Origin: Combretum micranthum
Lineage: Eukaryota > Streptophyta > Magnoliopsida > Myrtales > Combretaceae
Assembly: GCA_024138025.1 (NCBI GenBank)
Contig: JAMXBD010003349.1
Span: 1-64,000 of the forward strand
DNA length: 64,000 bases
Reading direction: 5' to 3'
Under the pieces are notes generated by a model. It was not told where the DNA came from and did not search any database. It saw only the letters and a list, made by a program, of their open reading frames with translations. Positions 24,041 to 35,511 of this stretch are shown here, in pieces (the stretch's first letter is position 1; the number at the start of each line of letters is the position of its first letter). The translations under genes and the position numbers were made by a program.

Positions 24041-24596
24041 TTGACCACATGCTTCAAAACAGGGAGGAGGGAATTAAGATACTCAAATTTTATCTCAGGA
24101 GGGCTCAGGATAGAATGAAGCAGCAGGCGGACAAAAGGAGGACAAACAGACAATTTGAACTAGGGGATTGGGTATTACTTAAGCTACAACCTTACAGACA
24201 AAAAAGTATCAAGCAGCACTCACATAAGAAATTAACAGCAAAGTATTATGGCCCCTATCAGATAAAAGAACGAGTGGGGAAGGTGGCTTACAAGCTGGAT
24301 TTACCTTCGGAAGCTCAGATCCGCTCCACTTTTCATGTGTCCCAACTGAAGCGCTTTTATGGGAAACGACCCGAATCGCTACCTTCTTTACCTGCAATGG
24401 AAGAGGAAAAGGAATTAGAAACTGTGGCGATACTAGAAAGAAAAATGATTAAACGTGGAAACGCAGCTGAGACGTTAGTACTCACCTTGTGGAAGAACAA
24501 ACCCGCGACAGAGGCTACCTGGGAGTTCCTCATGGACATGAAGCTGAGGTTTCCCCATGCTCGCTTGTGGACAAGCGAAATTCTAGGGGAAGGGAT
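24013..24596 (+). pseudogene. Inner element integrase C-terminus with chromodomain-like tail
   Basis: An open segment with RRTNRQFELGDWVLLKLQP and LTAKYYGPYQI (the GPY/F module), then FHVSQLKRFYG. The last ~50 residues (AILERKMIKRGNAAETLVLT, then LWKNKPATEATWEF) match the chromodomain-like tail of plant chromoviruses, which is thought to steer integration to particular chromatin. The reading stays open into the 3' LTR and stops at about 24621. Confidence 0.85.
24583..24596 (+). other. Polypurine tract of inner element
   Basis: TAGGGGAAGGGAT directly precedes the 3' LTR start TGTAAC at 24597, the primer site for plus-strand synthesis. Confidence 0.8.
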
Positions 24597-25209
24597 TGTA
24601 ACGGGGGGAAATCCAAATTAGGGTTCCTAAGTTTGGGAAAGTAAAGTACCCCGATTTGGGGGTTTCTCATACAGACAAGACAAAAAAAATAAAAGTAAAG
24701 TTACAGCTCTGCTGTTGGATGATACTACAGTATTGATGGATTATGCTGATACGGTTCGGGTGTTCGGGTCTATTGAGCTGGAGCAGTGATGGAGCGATCT
24801 GAAATTATTTTGGTTAATCGGACTGGGCATGATAAAAATACAGTGGACCGGGCACTGCTAGTGGGCTCAGATAAGAGCCCAAGATATTAATTCTGTTTTA
24901 TTTCCCTAAAGTGCGAATCTGTTTTATTTTCCTAAAGTGCAAATTAGTTATTACCAGTATTGTTCTTAACTAACTATGCACATGGCTTGTTAGTTGTTAT
25001 GCCTACTTGGCACATGGCCATAGAATTAGAGAATATTCTAGAGAGGATATAAATAGTTACATGTAATTTCTGAAATACATTCATGATTGAAAAAGAATGA
25101 AATACGAATGTTAATTTTCCTCTCCATTTAGCTTGTATCCGAGCTTATAATTTTGCATTCAGAATATTGTGATCATTCTTTCTGGCAATTTTATCTCCAC
25201 CACATTCCA
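24597..25209 (+). repeat. Inner element 3' LTR (613 bp)
   Basis: TGTAACGGGG ... ATTCCA. It retains the TG/CA ends, and a TATA-type GATATAAATAG lies at about 25046-25056. It contains a small direct repeat around 24896-24945 (TTTCCTAAAGTGC-type). Confidence 0.92.
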
Positions 25210-25214
25210 ATTTC

Positions 25215-25236
25215 TGACCCCCTTGGATTTATATCA
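25215..25236 (+). repeat. Outer element 5' LTR, last 22 bases
   Basis: TGACCCCCTTGG...TATATCA matches the end of the 3' LTR (TAACCTCCTCGG...CATATCA, 27304-27325), proving that the inner element split this LTR. Confidence 0.88.
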
Positions 25237-25238
25237 TT

Positions 25239-25250
25239 TGGTATCAGAGC
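25239..25250 (+). other. PBS of outer element
   Basis: TGGTATCAGAGC two bases after the LTR end; same initiator tRNA-Met type as the inner element. Confidence 0.9.
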
Positions 25251-25405
25251 TCTTGGTTCGGCACGCTTCAAATCGGTAAGTCATCGTATCAGAGTGATTT
25301 ACATTTTTTGGATTTAGGGGTTGAATTTGGCTACGAAAGATTTGTGTTGTTGTTGGTGAATTGTGGGTGTTGTGTTTTTGAGTTAACTAATGTTCTATTG
25401 AAATC

Positions 25406-25904
25406 ATGTTGAGACACTATGATTATTTGAGAAATCCTTATGATAAAGGTAGTTAAGAATATCATGCATGGAATTTTTATAATGGTAAATCAAGGCATGT
25501 TGATAGCAATAATAGGAGAAATTTTTATGATGAATCTCATAGACAATGTGAGATGCAAGTATGAAATGAGATATAAATCAGGTGATGAAACTATAGATGA
25601 TTGGCTAGAGAAGTTTAGTTTCGAAAAAGCATTAAAGAATTTAGAGAAGTCGGAAGTGAAGGTTGTTATGGTTGAGCCAAAAATTGCAGCTTTTAATGAC
25701 AAGAAGGTTGAAAAGATTGACAAGGCTGATGAGTTCATTGATGAAAATCCACCTAAGCAAGAAGAAGCCAAGATTGTGATTGCTGAAGAGGTGAAGGTAG
25801 ATGGTGATAATAGGAAGATGGAAGAGGAGAAAACTATTGAAATTCTTATGATGCAATCTGAGGAAGAAAAGACTATTGTTTCTCTTATTTCTTATCATTT
25901 GTAG
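25406..25904 (+). pseudogene. Outer element gag-like region, mostly an acidic/lysine linker
   Basis: A short ATG frame (MLRHYDYLRNPYDKG) ends quickly. A 154-codon ORF at 25440-25904 in another frame follows, rich in Glu, Lys and Asp and without a recognisable gag core or zinc knuckle. Its position between PBS and protease suggests a shortened gag or the gag-protease linker. It could not be assigned further. Confidence 0.5.
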
Positions 25905-26315
25905 GTTCAGGACAGCTCTTGTGATCGAGAGAATCTATTTCAAGCTCAATATATGGTTCAAGAGAAAGTTTGTAAATTGGTTGTTGATGGAGGTAGATGT
26001 GATAATGTGATTTCACAAGATTTTGTGAAGCGGATGCAATTGCAAGTGATTCCACATCCGAAGCCATACAACCTTCGATGGTTAAATTCTCTAGATGTCT
26101 TACATATTCATAAACAGACCAAGGTTTCCATTACTATAGGAGATTATACTAATACCATAACTTGTGATATAGCTCCTATGGATTATGCATATGTTTTGTT
26201 AGGTAAACCACGGCAATATGATGGGCGAGTTATCTATAATGGATATCAGAATACCTACAAGATCCATCCAGAAAGATGGCCAAACTTTCTTACTGCTTCT
26301 AATGACTTTAGCTAA
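25905..26315 (+). pseudogene. Outer element retropepsin-like protease remnant
   Basis: The ORF 25953-26315 opens with VCKLVVDGGRCDNVIS, where the Asp-Gly-Gly replaces the usual D-T/S-G active site. It continues KPYNLRWLN, VSITIGDYTNTITCDIAPM and VLLGKPRQYDGRV. This is the organisation of the gypsy protease group that uses DGG/DGGS and LLGRPWQ. The reading frame is intact across the domain. There is no RT after it: the element ends in about 230 bases. Confidence 0.75.
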
Positions 26316-26529
26316 AGCTCAACAGGAGAGATTTAAACATGTCCAAGCTAAAGGTCAAAAGAGTTTGTTTTTGTTTCATTGCAAGTCTTCCAAGAAAAGA
26401 AGAAGCCTCCTCAAAAGTTTCAGGAAGATTCAACATATTCCCAAGGAAATTCCATATGAATTGTCATTATATACAAAAGGAGAAGTTCCATCCCAATTGA
26501 TGGCTAAGATTCGAGGATGAATCTTCTCA
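26316..26529 (+). pseudogene. Post-protease linker of outer element
   Basis: The ORF segment to 26520 (KAQQERFKHVQAKGQKSLFL ... HIPKEIPYELSLYTKGEV) is Lys-rich and resembles the spacer that normally joins protease to RT, which is absent here. A deletion joining the linker to the PPT is the simplest history. Confidence 0.5.
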
Positions 26530-26542
26530 AAGAAAGAGGGAA
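26530..26542 (+). other. Polypurine tract of outer element
   Basis: AAAGAAAGAGGGAA-type purine run immediately before the 3' LTR start TGATGGGG. Confidence 0.8.
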
Positions 26543-27325
26543 TGATGGGGATTAGAGGACATCATTAGGGGAGATCAAAACAATTCAAAGAGTGTAGGAG
26601 CTTCAAGGATAATATGGAAAATCAAGGAACAAACAAGTAGATTCAAAGCCGATGCGAAGGATTGAAAAATTGGAAGTTACAGACCTATACACCAACGTGA
26701 ACACCGCCGGCTTTCAGATCTATGCTGCCAGCGTTGGGGAGTTACACCCTCAACGTACAGCCGGCATTTGAACAACACAGAATCAAATTCTTTAAGTCGT
26801 TTTCTGCATTGTTAGCTTATATGTCCAAGGTCACCAACGTATCTTGATAAGTTGCCAGCGTATAATTGTGAGATTTATCATTTTCTTTTATGTCTTTAGG
26901 TTTTCTTTTTGTAGTTTATATAGACTTTTCTCCTTGTTTTGGAAGATAGAAGTTTTATGACATTTCTTTTGTGAAAGACTCTTCCTTTGTGAGTTTTTGA
27001 TGAGTTCTTGAGATAAGATCTTGTATTGCAATTGTTTGCAACATTGTTATGAATATTAAGAAATCCAATTTCCTTTATTCATTTGTGTTGATTGAATCTT
27101 TGGATTCTTTAAACTAGTGATTCGTTTGGTATTTCATGGAATCTATCAGATTATGATTCTTGTTACAACCTAGTTTGATTTTGTGATTCGTGAGTCATAT
27201 CGAATTACGGTTTCATCAATATCTTTATGATTTCTTAGTTTTTTTTTTTATTTTAGAAAACTCTAAAAAGATCAAGAACCTAATCTTTGAAGAAAAGAAT
27301 TTCTAACCTCCTCGGATTCATATCA
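26543..27325 (+). repeat. Outer element 3' LTR (783 bp)
   Basis: Uninterrupted partner of 18637-19386 plus 25215-25236, ending CATATCA before the AGGAG duplication. The LTR pair shows many substitutions, clearly more than the inner pair by eye, in line with an older insertion. Confidence 0.92.
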
Positions 27326-27330
27326 AGGAG

Positions 27331-27892
27331 TCTAATAATTAAAGGTGTTTGTTGCACTTCATTCAATGATATTTTCTATTGACAATTAAAGATTGGCAAG
27401 GATATGATAAGTGATTATTTTGTTTAATGACTTTTCATGATTATTTTATTTATAATGCATCTATATATATATATTATTTTTCCATAGACCCCATAGGTCC
27501 ATCCCTATTTCTTACAGAGATCTGATAAGTGATTGGTCATATAGTGAACTTGTGATTAGGACTATAAAATTATAAAAGTTGTTGTTATTTGCCAAAATAG
27601 ATTGTTGATCTAGATATGGTTGTGGAGCTGTAGTTGAAGGTTTAAGGCTTGGTTTGTAGGACGAATAGAACTTGAATTTCGTTTCTTCTCTTTTCCCCTT
27701 CTTTCCTTTCCATTTTGATTTGTAGTTGGTTAAGATTTGACCAATTTATGGTCCAATTATATATCAATTGGGGTAAGTGAATTCGATCGATCACAAATAT
27801 TTGGTTATAGGGTTGTAGTTAATAATTAAAATATTGAACGATTGTGACATATTAGCTTATGAATCTCTCATTGTTACTTTAGAGTTGAAAGT
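27331..27892. other. Non-coding spacer
   Basis: AT-rich, no gene or repeat recognised. Confidence 0.45.
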
Positions 27893-28014
27893 ATGTATTC
27901 GGAAAAATTGAATTCGTTGACTACAACAAATTTAAAAGCAAAGGGGATTTAGGATGTATTTGGAAAAATTGAATTCGTTAACTACAATAAATTTAAAAGC
28001 AATGGGGAGTTAGG
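27893..28014. repeat. Two tandem copies of a 61-bp unit
   Basis: Units at 27893-27953 and 27954-28014 both start ATGTATT-GGAAAAATTGAA and end GGGG-TTAGG, with about six mismatches. Non-coding. Confidence 0.85.
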
Positions 28015-30675
28015 GTTGAAATCCAAAACTTTGAGCGTAAAATGTTTAATTGACAGAATTGCAGATTTGGCTAACCAAATTTCATTGGACCAATTGAAAT
28101 TAATTGCAAGTGACTTAATCTTTGGCAAAAGATTTTTGACCGACCGAACTGAAAAATAGGTCCTTCAATGCCCGTTTTAGTCTGTTGATTTTCAAATTGG
28201 ACGACTAATAAAATTTCACTTGCACACCAATTTTGATGTATTTTTAAAGAAAAGTTGACCTAGATAATCTCCTTTGAAGTTCAACAAGTATAAACAAGAC
28301 AGGCTTAGTCAGCCGAGAGTTAAGGAATTTAGTAGAATTGCTACGGTCATGAATTTTCAAGTATGAATGTGATGTTAAGCATTGTTCATATGTTGGATTC
28401 TAGAAAGAGTTTTCTAGTTTAGTTTTCTTGGATGCTTAAGAGAACTGCAAATACATAGGAATTATTGCGTACTATTTGTGCATGTAGACTAGTGTACATA
28501 AAAAGAATTTAAACTATTGGAACCACTAAATATTTTTGCCAATTGTGAGTATGCCAATAGCAAGAATATTGGAAGTAATGGTCATTGACAAGCAACTTTA
28601 GTGTCCGCTGAAGCAGAGAGCTCGAGTGCTGCGATACGTAGATTAAGCACAAAATTGCCAATTTTATGGTCCCCAAATGGGTGAGCATGAACTAGGACTG
28701 AGCCCTCTAGAGCTTGTTCCAGCCAAAGTCCTCAGACCCGCTGGTTTCAGATTATGTGTAAGACTCGTGAACATACCCAGACCTTAAAATATATATATAT
28801 ATATATATATTAAACTAAAAAAGAAAAATGAAGGCTAAGGAAATCGTAATGTCTAGCTCATTTTTTAAAGCAATTATAAAGGATTTACATATGTTTATAT
28901 GCGACTATATCCATTTTAAGTTGTCGTAGTAGCAATGTGAGACAAAAGTGTAAAGCCCATAAGGAAAATCAAAATACCAAAACTAATTGCACGTTTCTGA
29001 GGATTGAGAATTCTTTGTGGGTAAAAAAACTATACATATTAAATTAGACAAGTTTTAGAAGTTTTGTATTTTTATTACTGTTGCTAGTTCAAATCTAGTA
29101 GAGTCAGTAGTAGTTGTTAGATTGAACTTTATGTATTAGGCTCACAAGACAAAACACAGTTAGTGGTACGTTTGGATTTGGTTCAGTGCAACTACTCTCA
29201 TGGTTAAATTAGTTGACATATTAATGATCGAATAGGTAGCAATATAAGCGAGTGTCCAACCAACATTGCCATTTTCTAATGGTGTTGGAGGCGATATTTA
29301 TATTGCATTGATCTCCTAATGGTTACTTAAAAAGTATAATCATGGGATAACGAGTGATTAGCGACGGTTACTGAGGATGTGGGTTGAATCCACTAATCCA
29401 TGTTTAGTCAAGCCGACCTTGAGTGATTAGAATGGAAGCACTAGGAATCCTTGGATCGGGGTTCGTCTAGTCACAACATTCAGCAGTTGATTCATCAAGC
29501 TGAGAGAATTGGCCATCTCGCGATACTCTTGCTGGTGGAACTGGGTCAGGCCTAACTGGAGGGGCTAGTATGAATAGACTTAAGAGACTCGTGACTTGTA
29601 TTTGACCATCAACAATCATGAGTTAGACATTGAACACTATGAGTAGGAAAAGAAATTTTCATAACACTAGATAATAGTTTAAATTTTTATTAGATAATTA
29701 AAGTTTAATTTTGTGTTAATTCTTTTATTATAAATTTATTTTTATTTATTTCTAGATCCAAAATACCATATTCATGATTTTGGAGTAGCAAAACACCCAT
29801 GAACCATGGACCATTCAAGCCCACAAGTGGTTCAAAACTTGTGAACACAAGCTAGTTTCAATTTCAAAATTTAGAGGGGGATTCCAAATTGATTCATGAT
29901 TTGAAATTAAATGGTGTCTAGGTTTAGCTCACCAAATAGCCAACAAGGCAATCACAGCTTGCTATCTTTGGTTCTTTATTTAACTTTAGAGTGTTTTTAT
30001 TTATATTTTAATTGACTGTTATGGTTTTCAATCATTTTTTTTTTCCTTTTTCTTTACTTGAGATATAGAAAAATAATGTGGAGGAAAATTTCAATGAAAC
30101 TAAGGCATTAAAAACTTAAACCAAATAAAGATTCATTTGTACTATCATGTTATGTATCCAAATAAGTGGTAAGAAGTATATGACAAATGGTAATGACAAT
30201 ATGACAATAGGTAAATATTTAAAAAGCTATTTATATATCAAAAAATTTATTAATTTATACACCACTTACAAAGATATATGATGTATTAGTACCAATAAAA
30301 CCTTTTCCTCAAACCAACATTAAATTTCCTTTCCATAAACGCCCGGAACACTCTTTCCAATCGGAAATGGGACGCAATACATCAAAAGGAATACAAAATT
30401 GTTTATGGATATGCAACATGCGCGAATAAGACAGTCCAGTAAAAAGCACTTTTCATATTCCAGTAGGACCTCTAATTACCCCTGGCATGAAAATGTACTG
30501 TATCTATAACATAGACACGGGTTTTCAGCATGAATTCAAGGTATCTGCTATTGCTATTATTGAATGAATATTTATTTTGGGTTTTTTAGGTAATTTTTTT
30601 TTTATCTCATTTTGATTTTTGCTGGCTATATAATAGAAGTCGTAGCTAAACGAAACTTAAAATGATGCATCATCT

Positions 30676-30678
<3 letters not shown>
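28015..30678. other. Non-coding region with an AT microsatellite and GC-richer islands
   Basis: (AT)11 at 28789-28810. Blocks at about 28600-28780 and 29330-29600 have higher G+C and look like decayed repeats, but no domain, LTR edge or RNA gene was recognised. Confidence 0.4.

Positions 30679-30707
<29 letters not shown>
30679..30707. repeat. AT microsatellite
   Basis: Uninterrupted alternating AT for 29 bases. Confidence 0.9.
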
Positions 30708-30709
<2 letters not shown>

Positions 30710-30944
30710 TTTAAGTGACCATATAATTTCCCCATAACTCAAACATTTAAGAAAATAAAAAAAAAAATAAAGCAAAATTATAAAAATATATCCTGGTATA
30801 TTTTTCAGCTTTTATGACTTACTATTACATTTTTTTTTTCCATATATTCATGAACAATGTTGTGATATAAGAAATGGGCTAAATAGTTGTATATTTTTAG
30901 ACCAATTTTATATTATTTTAATTTGATTTTTTTTTTTCAGTAAG

Positions 30945-31085
30945 GGATGAGTTGAAACCGTCTCCACCCGTCTCAAGGCTTGGCGGGTCCACAAGTTAGG
31001 CCGATCCGCCTCCTACGCAGGGCAGTTATGGATCCCAAAAAGGGGACCTAGACCCGATCCATCCTGGGGGATATCTAATGGAGAT
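30945..31085. other. GC-rich island of unknown origin
   Basis: About 140 bases far richer in G+C than surroundings, with GGCTTGGCGGGTCC, CCGATCCGCCTCC and GACCCGATCCATCC motifs that could pair partly. No tRNA-like fold, ORF or second copy was found in the window. Confidence 0.3.
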
Positions 31086-32729
31086 ACAGTGCATGTTAAG
31101 TGTATCATTTTTTTTTTTTCAAAAGGAACATAGATTATTTTGTTTATGAAAGGATGAAATAATACAATTTAATAAATCAATACATATCTTGTTTTTTAGA
31201 TTTTTTTCAAATAGAACTAATATGCACCCATTATATTTAGTTCACTGAAATAGAAAAAAGTTAGAATAGAATAAAGCTGGAAAAGAATAATAATTCTTTT
31301 AATTAATAATTAAGAGTATTTTTATAACAAAATATAATTTTATTAGGAATAGTCATTCCTCGAGCAAAGAAATGAACAGAAATTTCTAGTCTATTATATA
31401 TTATATGATACACATCAAAAAGATAAATCTTTTATAAATCAAATAAATAAATAGATATTTATAGTAATAAAAGTTAAATAACGATACTAATTCCATTCCA
31501 GTAAGTTGAATACAACTCAGCTTCAGATGACTGCACTCTATAAAGGAGTATGGAGCATATCCAAAAAGAAATATGAAAAGGTCACGAACCAGATTAAAAT
31601 GTAGATCTCTCTCCTTGTCCCTCTCGTAGCTAGATCCCCATCCCTACCGTCCAAGTATTTACTTTCCAAGGCATATTCCGGGGAGAACTTGAATATTATT
31701 GTCACCTTATGCCAATGCAATATATTTTATTTTATTTTATTTAATAGCTCTTTGGGAAGAGAAGCGCACCAGAATACTCACCAAATCAAGAATCAATTCA
31801 AGGATTAGGTTGTGCTAAAAGACACCCAAACCTGACTTGAAATCTGTAGCACAACAATATTTTGTATATAGGGTTTTGGAGAGAGAGATTCTAGTGAGAC
31901 AAAGACAAATATTCGAAGGATTAAAGTAACAATTTGGTTGGGAAAGAGTCTACTAGAAAGACGAAAAATTATAAATAAAAAATTGCTACGTGACCATTAA
32001 ATTATGGTTGCATGTTCTGTCTTTCTTATGCATGAGAGTTGACATTTTCATTAACCCATGACGTTGGCCCATCAACAAAGAATCTTTCTCAGAATTAGCC
32101 ATTTCATAATATATTCAGCAAGAAAAAGAAGTTTCACCTTATCATCTAGGCAAACTTAAATAAAAATTAAAAAATTTAATTGGGTTATATAATTAAACAA
32201 GTATTTAAAGCACGTATATTAAGAACCTAAAAAAAAACTTGTTAATATTAATTATATAAAAAATAAATACATACAAATATAAAATATTTATATATTATTA
32301 TTTTTTTCTTAAAATTTTTTCCATTATATTACATGCACCTTCCAATTTTATTTGTTTTCTGAAAGAAACCGAAGTATGCGCTACTCGACCAACATTACAA
32401 TCGGTCAAAGAGCATTGAGATTAATGATAACTTAAACAATATATATAATGTTTCAGAGTACGTAATCCCACGAGATTTGACCCAAGTGTCCTCCTACAAA
32501 ATTACCCCAAAAAACGACATTTACATGCATTCACATAAGTGAATTATATTATTAACGTTGCACCTATATATTTTTATGAAGATTAAGCATCAATCCTCGT
32601 TGCAATTTCAAAAATCCCCAGATCGAAGTACCTTCCAGGGCAAATTGTAATATATACACACATACACATATATTCATGAAATCAAATTGAATTGAGAAAT
32701 CGATGTGAATTAGATTGAATAATAAAAAT
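31086..32729. other. Non-coding spacer
   Basis: Contains a 60-codon ORF on the minus strand (31538-31720) with ordinary composition but no recognisable domain. No start context, splice sites or neighbours support it as a gene. Confidence 0.4.
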
Positions 32730-33330
32730 TTGATTCCCTTATATTTTGGTTCAGTTGGTGGTTCAACTCAAAAAGGGTGTAAAAAGTTCCTGGTTCAGTA
32801 GGTTAAACCACTTGAACCTAAACTAAATTGCCATCTTTTAAAAAGTGAAAATAAAGTGACATTTTTTTATAACTTTAAACTCTACTAACATTTCATTTTA
32901 ATTATTAACCTTTCCTTTTGTTGTCTCTCATTTAACTCTTTATCTTCACAATCTACTTCATTTCCTTTATGTTATATCTCATCTCTCAAATAGACTCAGT
33001 GAATCGCATGCCTTAATTGTTACCCAAGATGCAATATTATTATCATATAATGTTATATGGTTTTAATTATTACATAATGTACCTCATTTTAAATGTCAAA
33101 CCTCGGTAAAGATTTTGGAGACTATTAATATTATCAACTAAAAAAAAGTTTTTTTAGAAGTGGTTTGAACCAAATCAATTCAAACTACATAACTGTTTTT
33201 AACGTAGTTTGGTTTAGAACTCTAATCTCCTTATAATAGTTCTTTACATGAAAGATATGAATCAAACCATTTTAAATGCGGTTCAGTTTAGTTTAGCTCT
33301 TAAACTGAATCCGGCCAAACCATGAATAAT
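32730..33330. repeat. AACCGG/GGTTCAG-rich repeat, possibly MITE-like
   Basis: Both ends carry GGTTCAGTT-type and AAACCACTTGAACC-type motifs, and the interior is AT-rich. The style is like the element at 1683-2287, but no target duplication was identified. Confidence 0.35.
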
Positions 33331-35338
33331 TCTATTGAATAACTTAAAATTAAATAATTATAATGAGGGGCAAAAACATGATTTTTTTTTAAAGAGAAGC
33401 AAGTTTGTTTAATCATAAATTTTAAAAGATACATTGATTGGGACAACATATTTAGATCCTAGAATTAACTGTCTTTTTCCTTCTTCCCCATATGTTTTGT
33501 GGATCCTCTCTTTCTTCTAACAAAGGGTTCCCATTTCCTTAAAAAATTCCAATGAAACTTTATGACATGTAATAACTCTTTTTCCTTTTCTTACTTTTTT
33601 TTTTTATGAGATAAACATGTGGGTAACAAAATCATGGTGTTTTAGGGTTGACACTGACACTTTACAAAAGAAAAAGTGAATTTTCAAGGAATCTGTGAGA
33701 AAAGAAGATGAAAAGATTAAAGAATCACAAGCAAGTAATCTGGTTTTCATATGATATTAATCATTTAGGGGTTGATTTTCTTAGAGATGTAAAAATATTT
33801 TTAAGGTGGTTTTGAGGTGTGGAATGCTAACAAAAAAGGGGCTTTAAAATGACTTGGGTTGAAAACAAGGGAAATTTTGCGAAAAGTAAAATTTTAGGAG
33901 CCAACAACCATTGCATAAGGCCATGTACCCTTCTATGTTTCAAAAAATAATGACTCTAAAAATGCACAACCAATATACAAGCTAGTGCATTAGGTCGTGT
34001 ACCATTTTGAGACTTGTAACAATACTCTTGGAGGTGCATGACCAGTGCATGAGCCTATGTACAAGCCTTGGTTGTGTTCCTTTTTGTGACTTGCATGTTT
34101 CTTCTATGACTAACACAACCTCCTATACGATCACGCACTTGCCCATGCACATCAAAACCTCTCAAAATCACATTTTTCCTTTCCAAAGCAATTATAACAT
34201 GTTTAACACTTCTTTAAAAATTTATCTATATTCTAAGTTTTGATACTATAGGAATAATTTACATTTCCTTAAAACCATATTTAAAGTATTAGGACTATAG
34301 AAGTACAAACCATAAGGGAGTTTATAATGTATGAATGACTCTGAATACCTTAATTTCTATAATTCAAGATAAAGGGTCCTATTGTTTAGGACATATTAGC
34401 TTTTTAGTTACGTATATACTTTGCTTGCTGCTTATGCTTGGCTAGAATAGAATCATAAACTAATTAAATGAATATATAAGACTTTGTGTGTACTACTTGT
34501 GCATGACTGCTAAGGGTAGGTATAGAGCATCCATGCCATTATTATAGTAACCCAATGATCCATATGTGGTGTTGCCTTAAGTAAAATTGCACCTAGAAAT
34601 GATCTAAGTAAGTCTTTGTGGTTTTGGTATAGTTAATATTAGGGGTACTAAATATCTAATATAATATATATACATGTGTCGTGAGATATTAAGTTATCTC
34701 TTTGATACATGCTCAACATAAAAGATAAAAATAAAGAACTGAATACTTGTTGTATTACATTTACGTATATCAACATGCTTGAGTTATCGTCAGTTCATAC
34801 GTATGTGCTAATGGTGTATACGTATTGTGTTTGGATCATTCTCTTTCCTTTTTCGATACATGTGACACTCCAACTATGTTTGACCTTTCCATGTGGTTGT
34901 AGACCATAAGGATGCTGCTAGTGAAGATAACTATCTAGCCAATGAGTAGATTAGTTACTTATCCCTAGAGATGAGACTTCTTACATGTGTATTTGGCCAT
35001 GCATAATGACCTATGTGCTTGTGTGTTTATGTTCTAGTAGAGTAAAGCCATTTAGTCTTGTCTATTTATGTTTATGATGAACTTTCTAGGATCGAAATGA
35101 CACGTTGTATTTATGCTAAATGACACGTTGTAGGTTTATGCTTTGATGAATTATGGACGTGTTTGTGACCTGATCATCTCGTTGAAGTTACCTAATTATA
35201 TATGTTGATGAATTAGGTTAAGTATGATATTTGTTATGGTTATTAGTTGATTTTGAGTCTTAACATGTTTACGTTAAATAAAGACACGGAGCGAGTTGTA
35301 TAGATGACCATAATGTTTAAGGCATTATATATGTAAAT
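33331..35338. other. Non-coding region, possible LTR debris
   Basis: Around 33910-34150 the phrase GCATAAGGCCATGTACC and variants recurs (TGCATTAGGTCGTGTACC, TGCATGAGCCTATGTAC), a pattern seen in decayed plant gypsy LTRs. A 22-bp imperfect repeat with AAATGACACGTTGTA occurs at 35096-35140. No gene seen. Confidence 0.35.
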
Positions 35339-35511
35339 GTGTGTTTGTGAGTGTGTGTGATATTTTGCTATTTTCAAATAATAATTAATAATAGATAGAA
35401 TACCTAATATTTAGGGTAATATATCTCTATGTGTGGTGTGTGTGTTTGTGTTTGTGTTTGTGTTTGTGATATTTTGTTATTTTCTTACAATAATTAATAA
35501 TAGATAGAATA
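35339..35511. repeat. Imperfect tandem duplication with GTGTTT microsatellite
   Basis: GTGATATTTTG-TATTTTC plus AATAATTAATAATAGATAG occurs twice, separated by a TTTAGGG-type spacer. The second copy starts with an expanded (TTTGTG) tract. Confidence 0.75.

Larger units (their letters stand above)
19387..25209 (+). mobile_element. Inner Ty3/gypsy chromodomain element with target duplication ATTTC
   Basis: A 5,823-bp element flanked by ATTTC at 19382-19386 and 25210-25214. LTRs are 19387-19991 and 24597-25209, with PBS at 19994-20005 and PPT at 24583-24596. Internal order is gag, protease, RT, RNase H, integrase, chromodomain-like tail, which is the Ty3/gypsy order. The C-terminal tail marks it as a chromovirus. 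It inserted near the 3' end of the outer element's 5' LTR and so is younger. Multiple stops and frameshifts make it non-functional. Confidence 0.93.
18632..27330 (+). mobile_element. Outer RT-less gypsy-type LTR element with target duplication AGGAG, split by an inner element
   Basis: AGGAG occurs at 18632-18636 and 27326-27330, immediately outside LTRs that begin TGA and end TATCA. Without the inner element (19387-25209) and its extra ATTTC copy, the element is about 2.86 kb: LTRs of about 772 and 783 bp around a 1,306-bp interior. It has a PBS (25239-25250), gag-like and protease remnants, and a PPT (26530-26542), but no RT, RNase H or integrase. It therefore resembles a non-autonomous derivative mobilised in trans. 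The protease similarity points to Ty3/gypsy. Confidence 0.85.

Noticed and set aside
21883..24621. RT, RNase H and integrase ORFs as host genes
   Set aside because: They lie in order between two LTRs with PBS, PPT and target duplication, and are interrupted by stops; they belong to the inner gypsy element.
29375..29400. GGTTGAATCC-type string as a tRNA T-arm
   Set aside because: No matching D-arm, anticodon arm or acceptor stem around it.
31538..31720. Minus-strand 60-codon ORF as a small gene
   Set aside because: No recognisable domain, no splice or regulatory context; length is within chance expectation.
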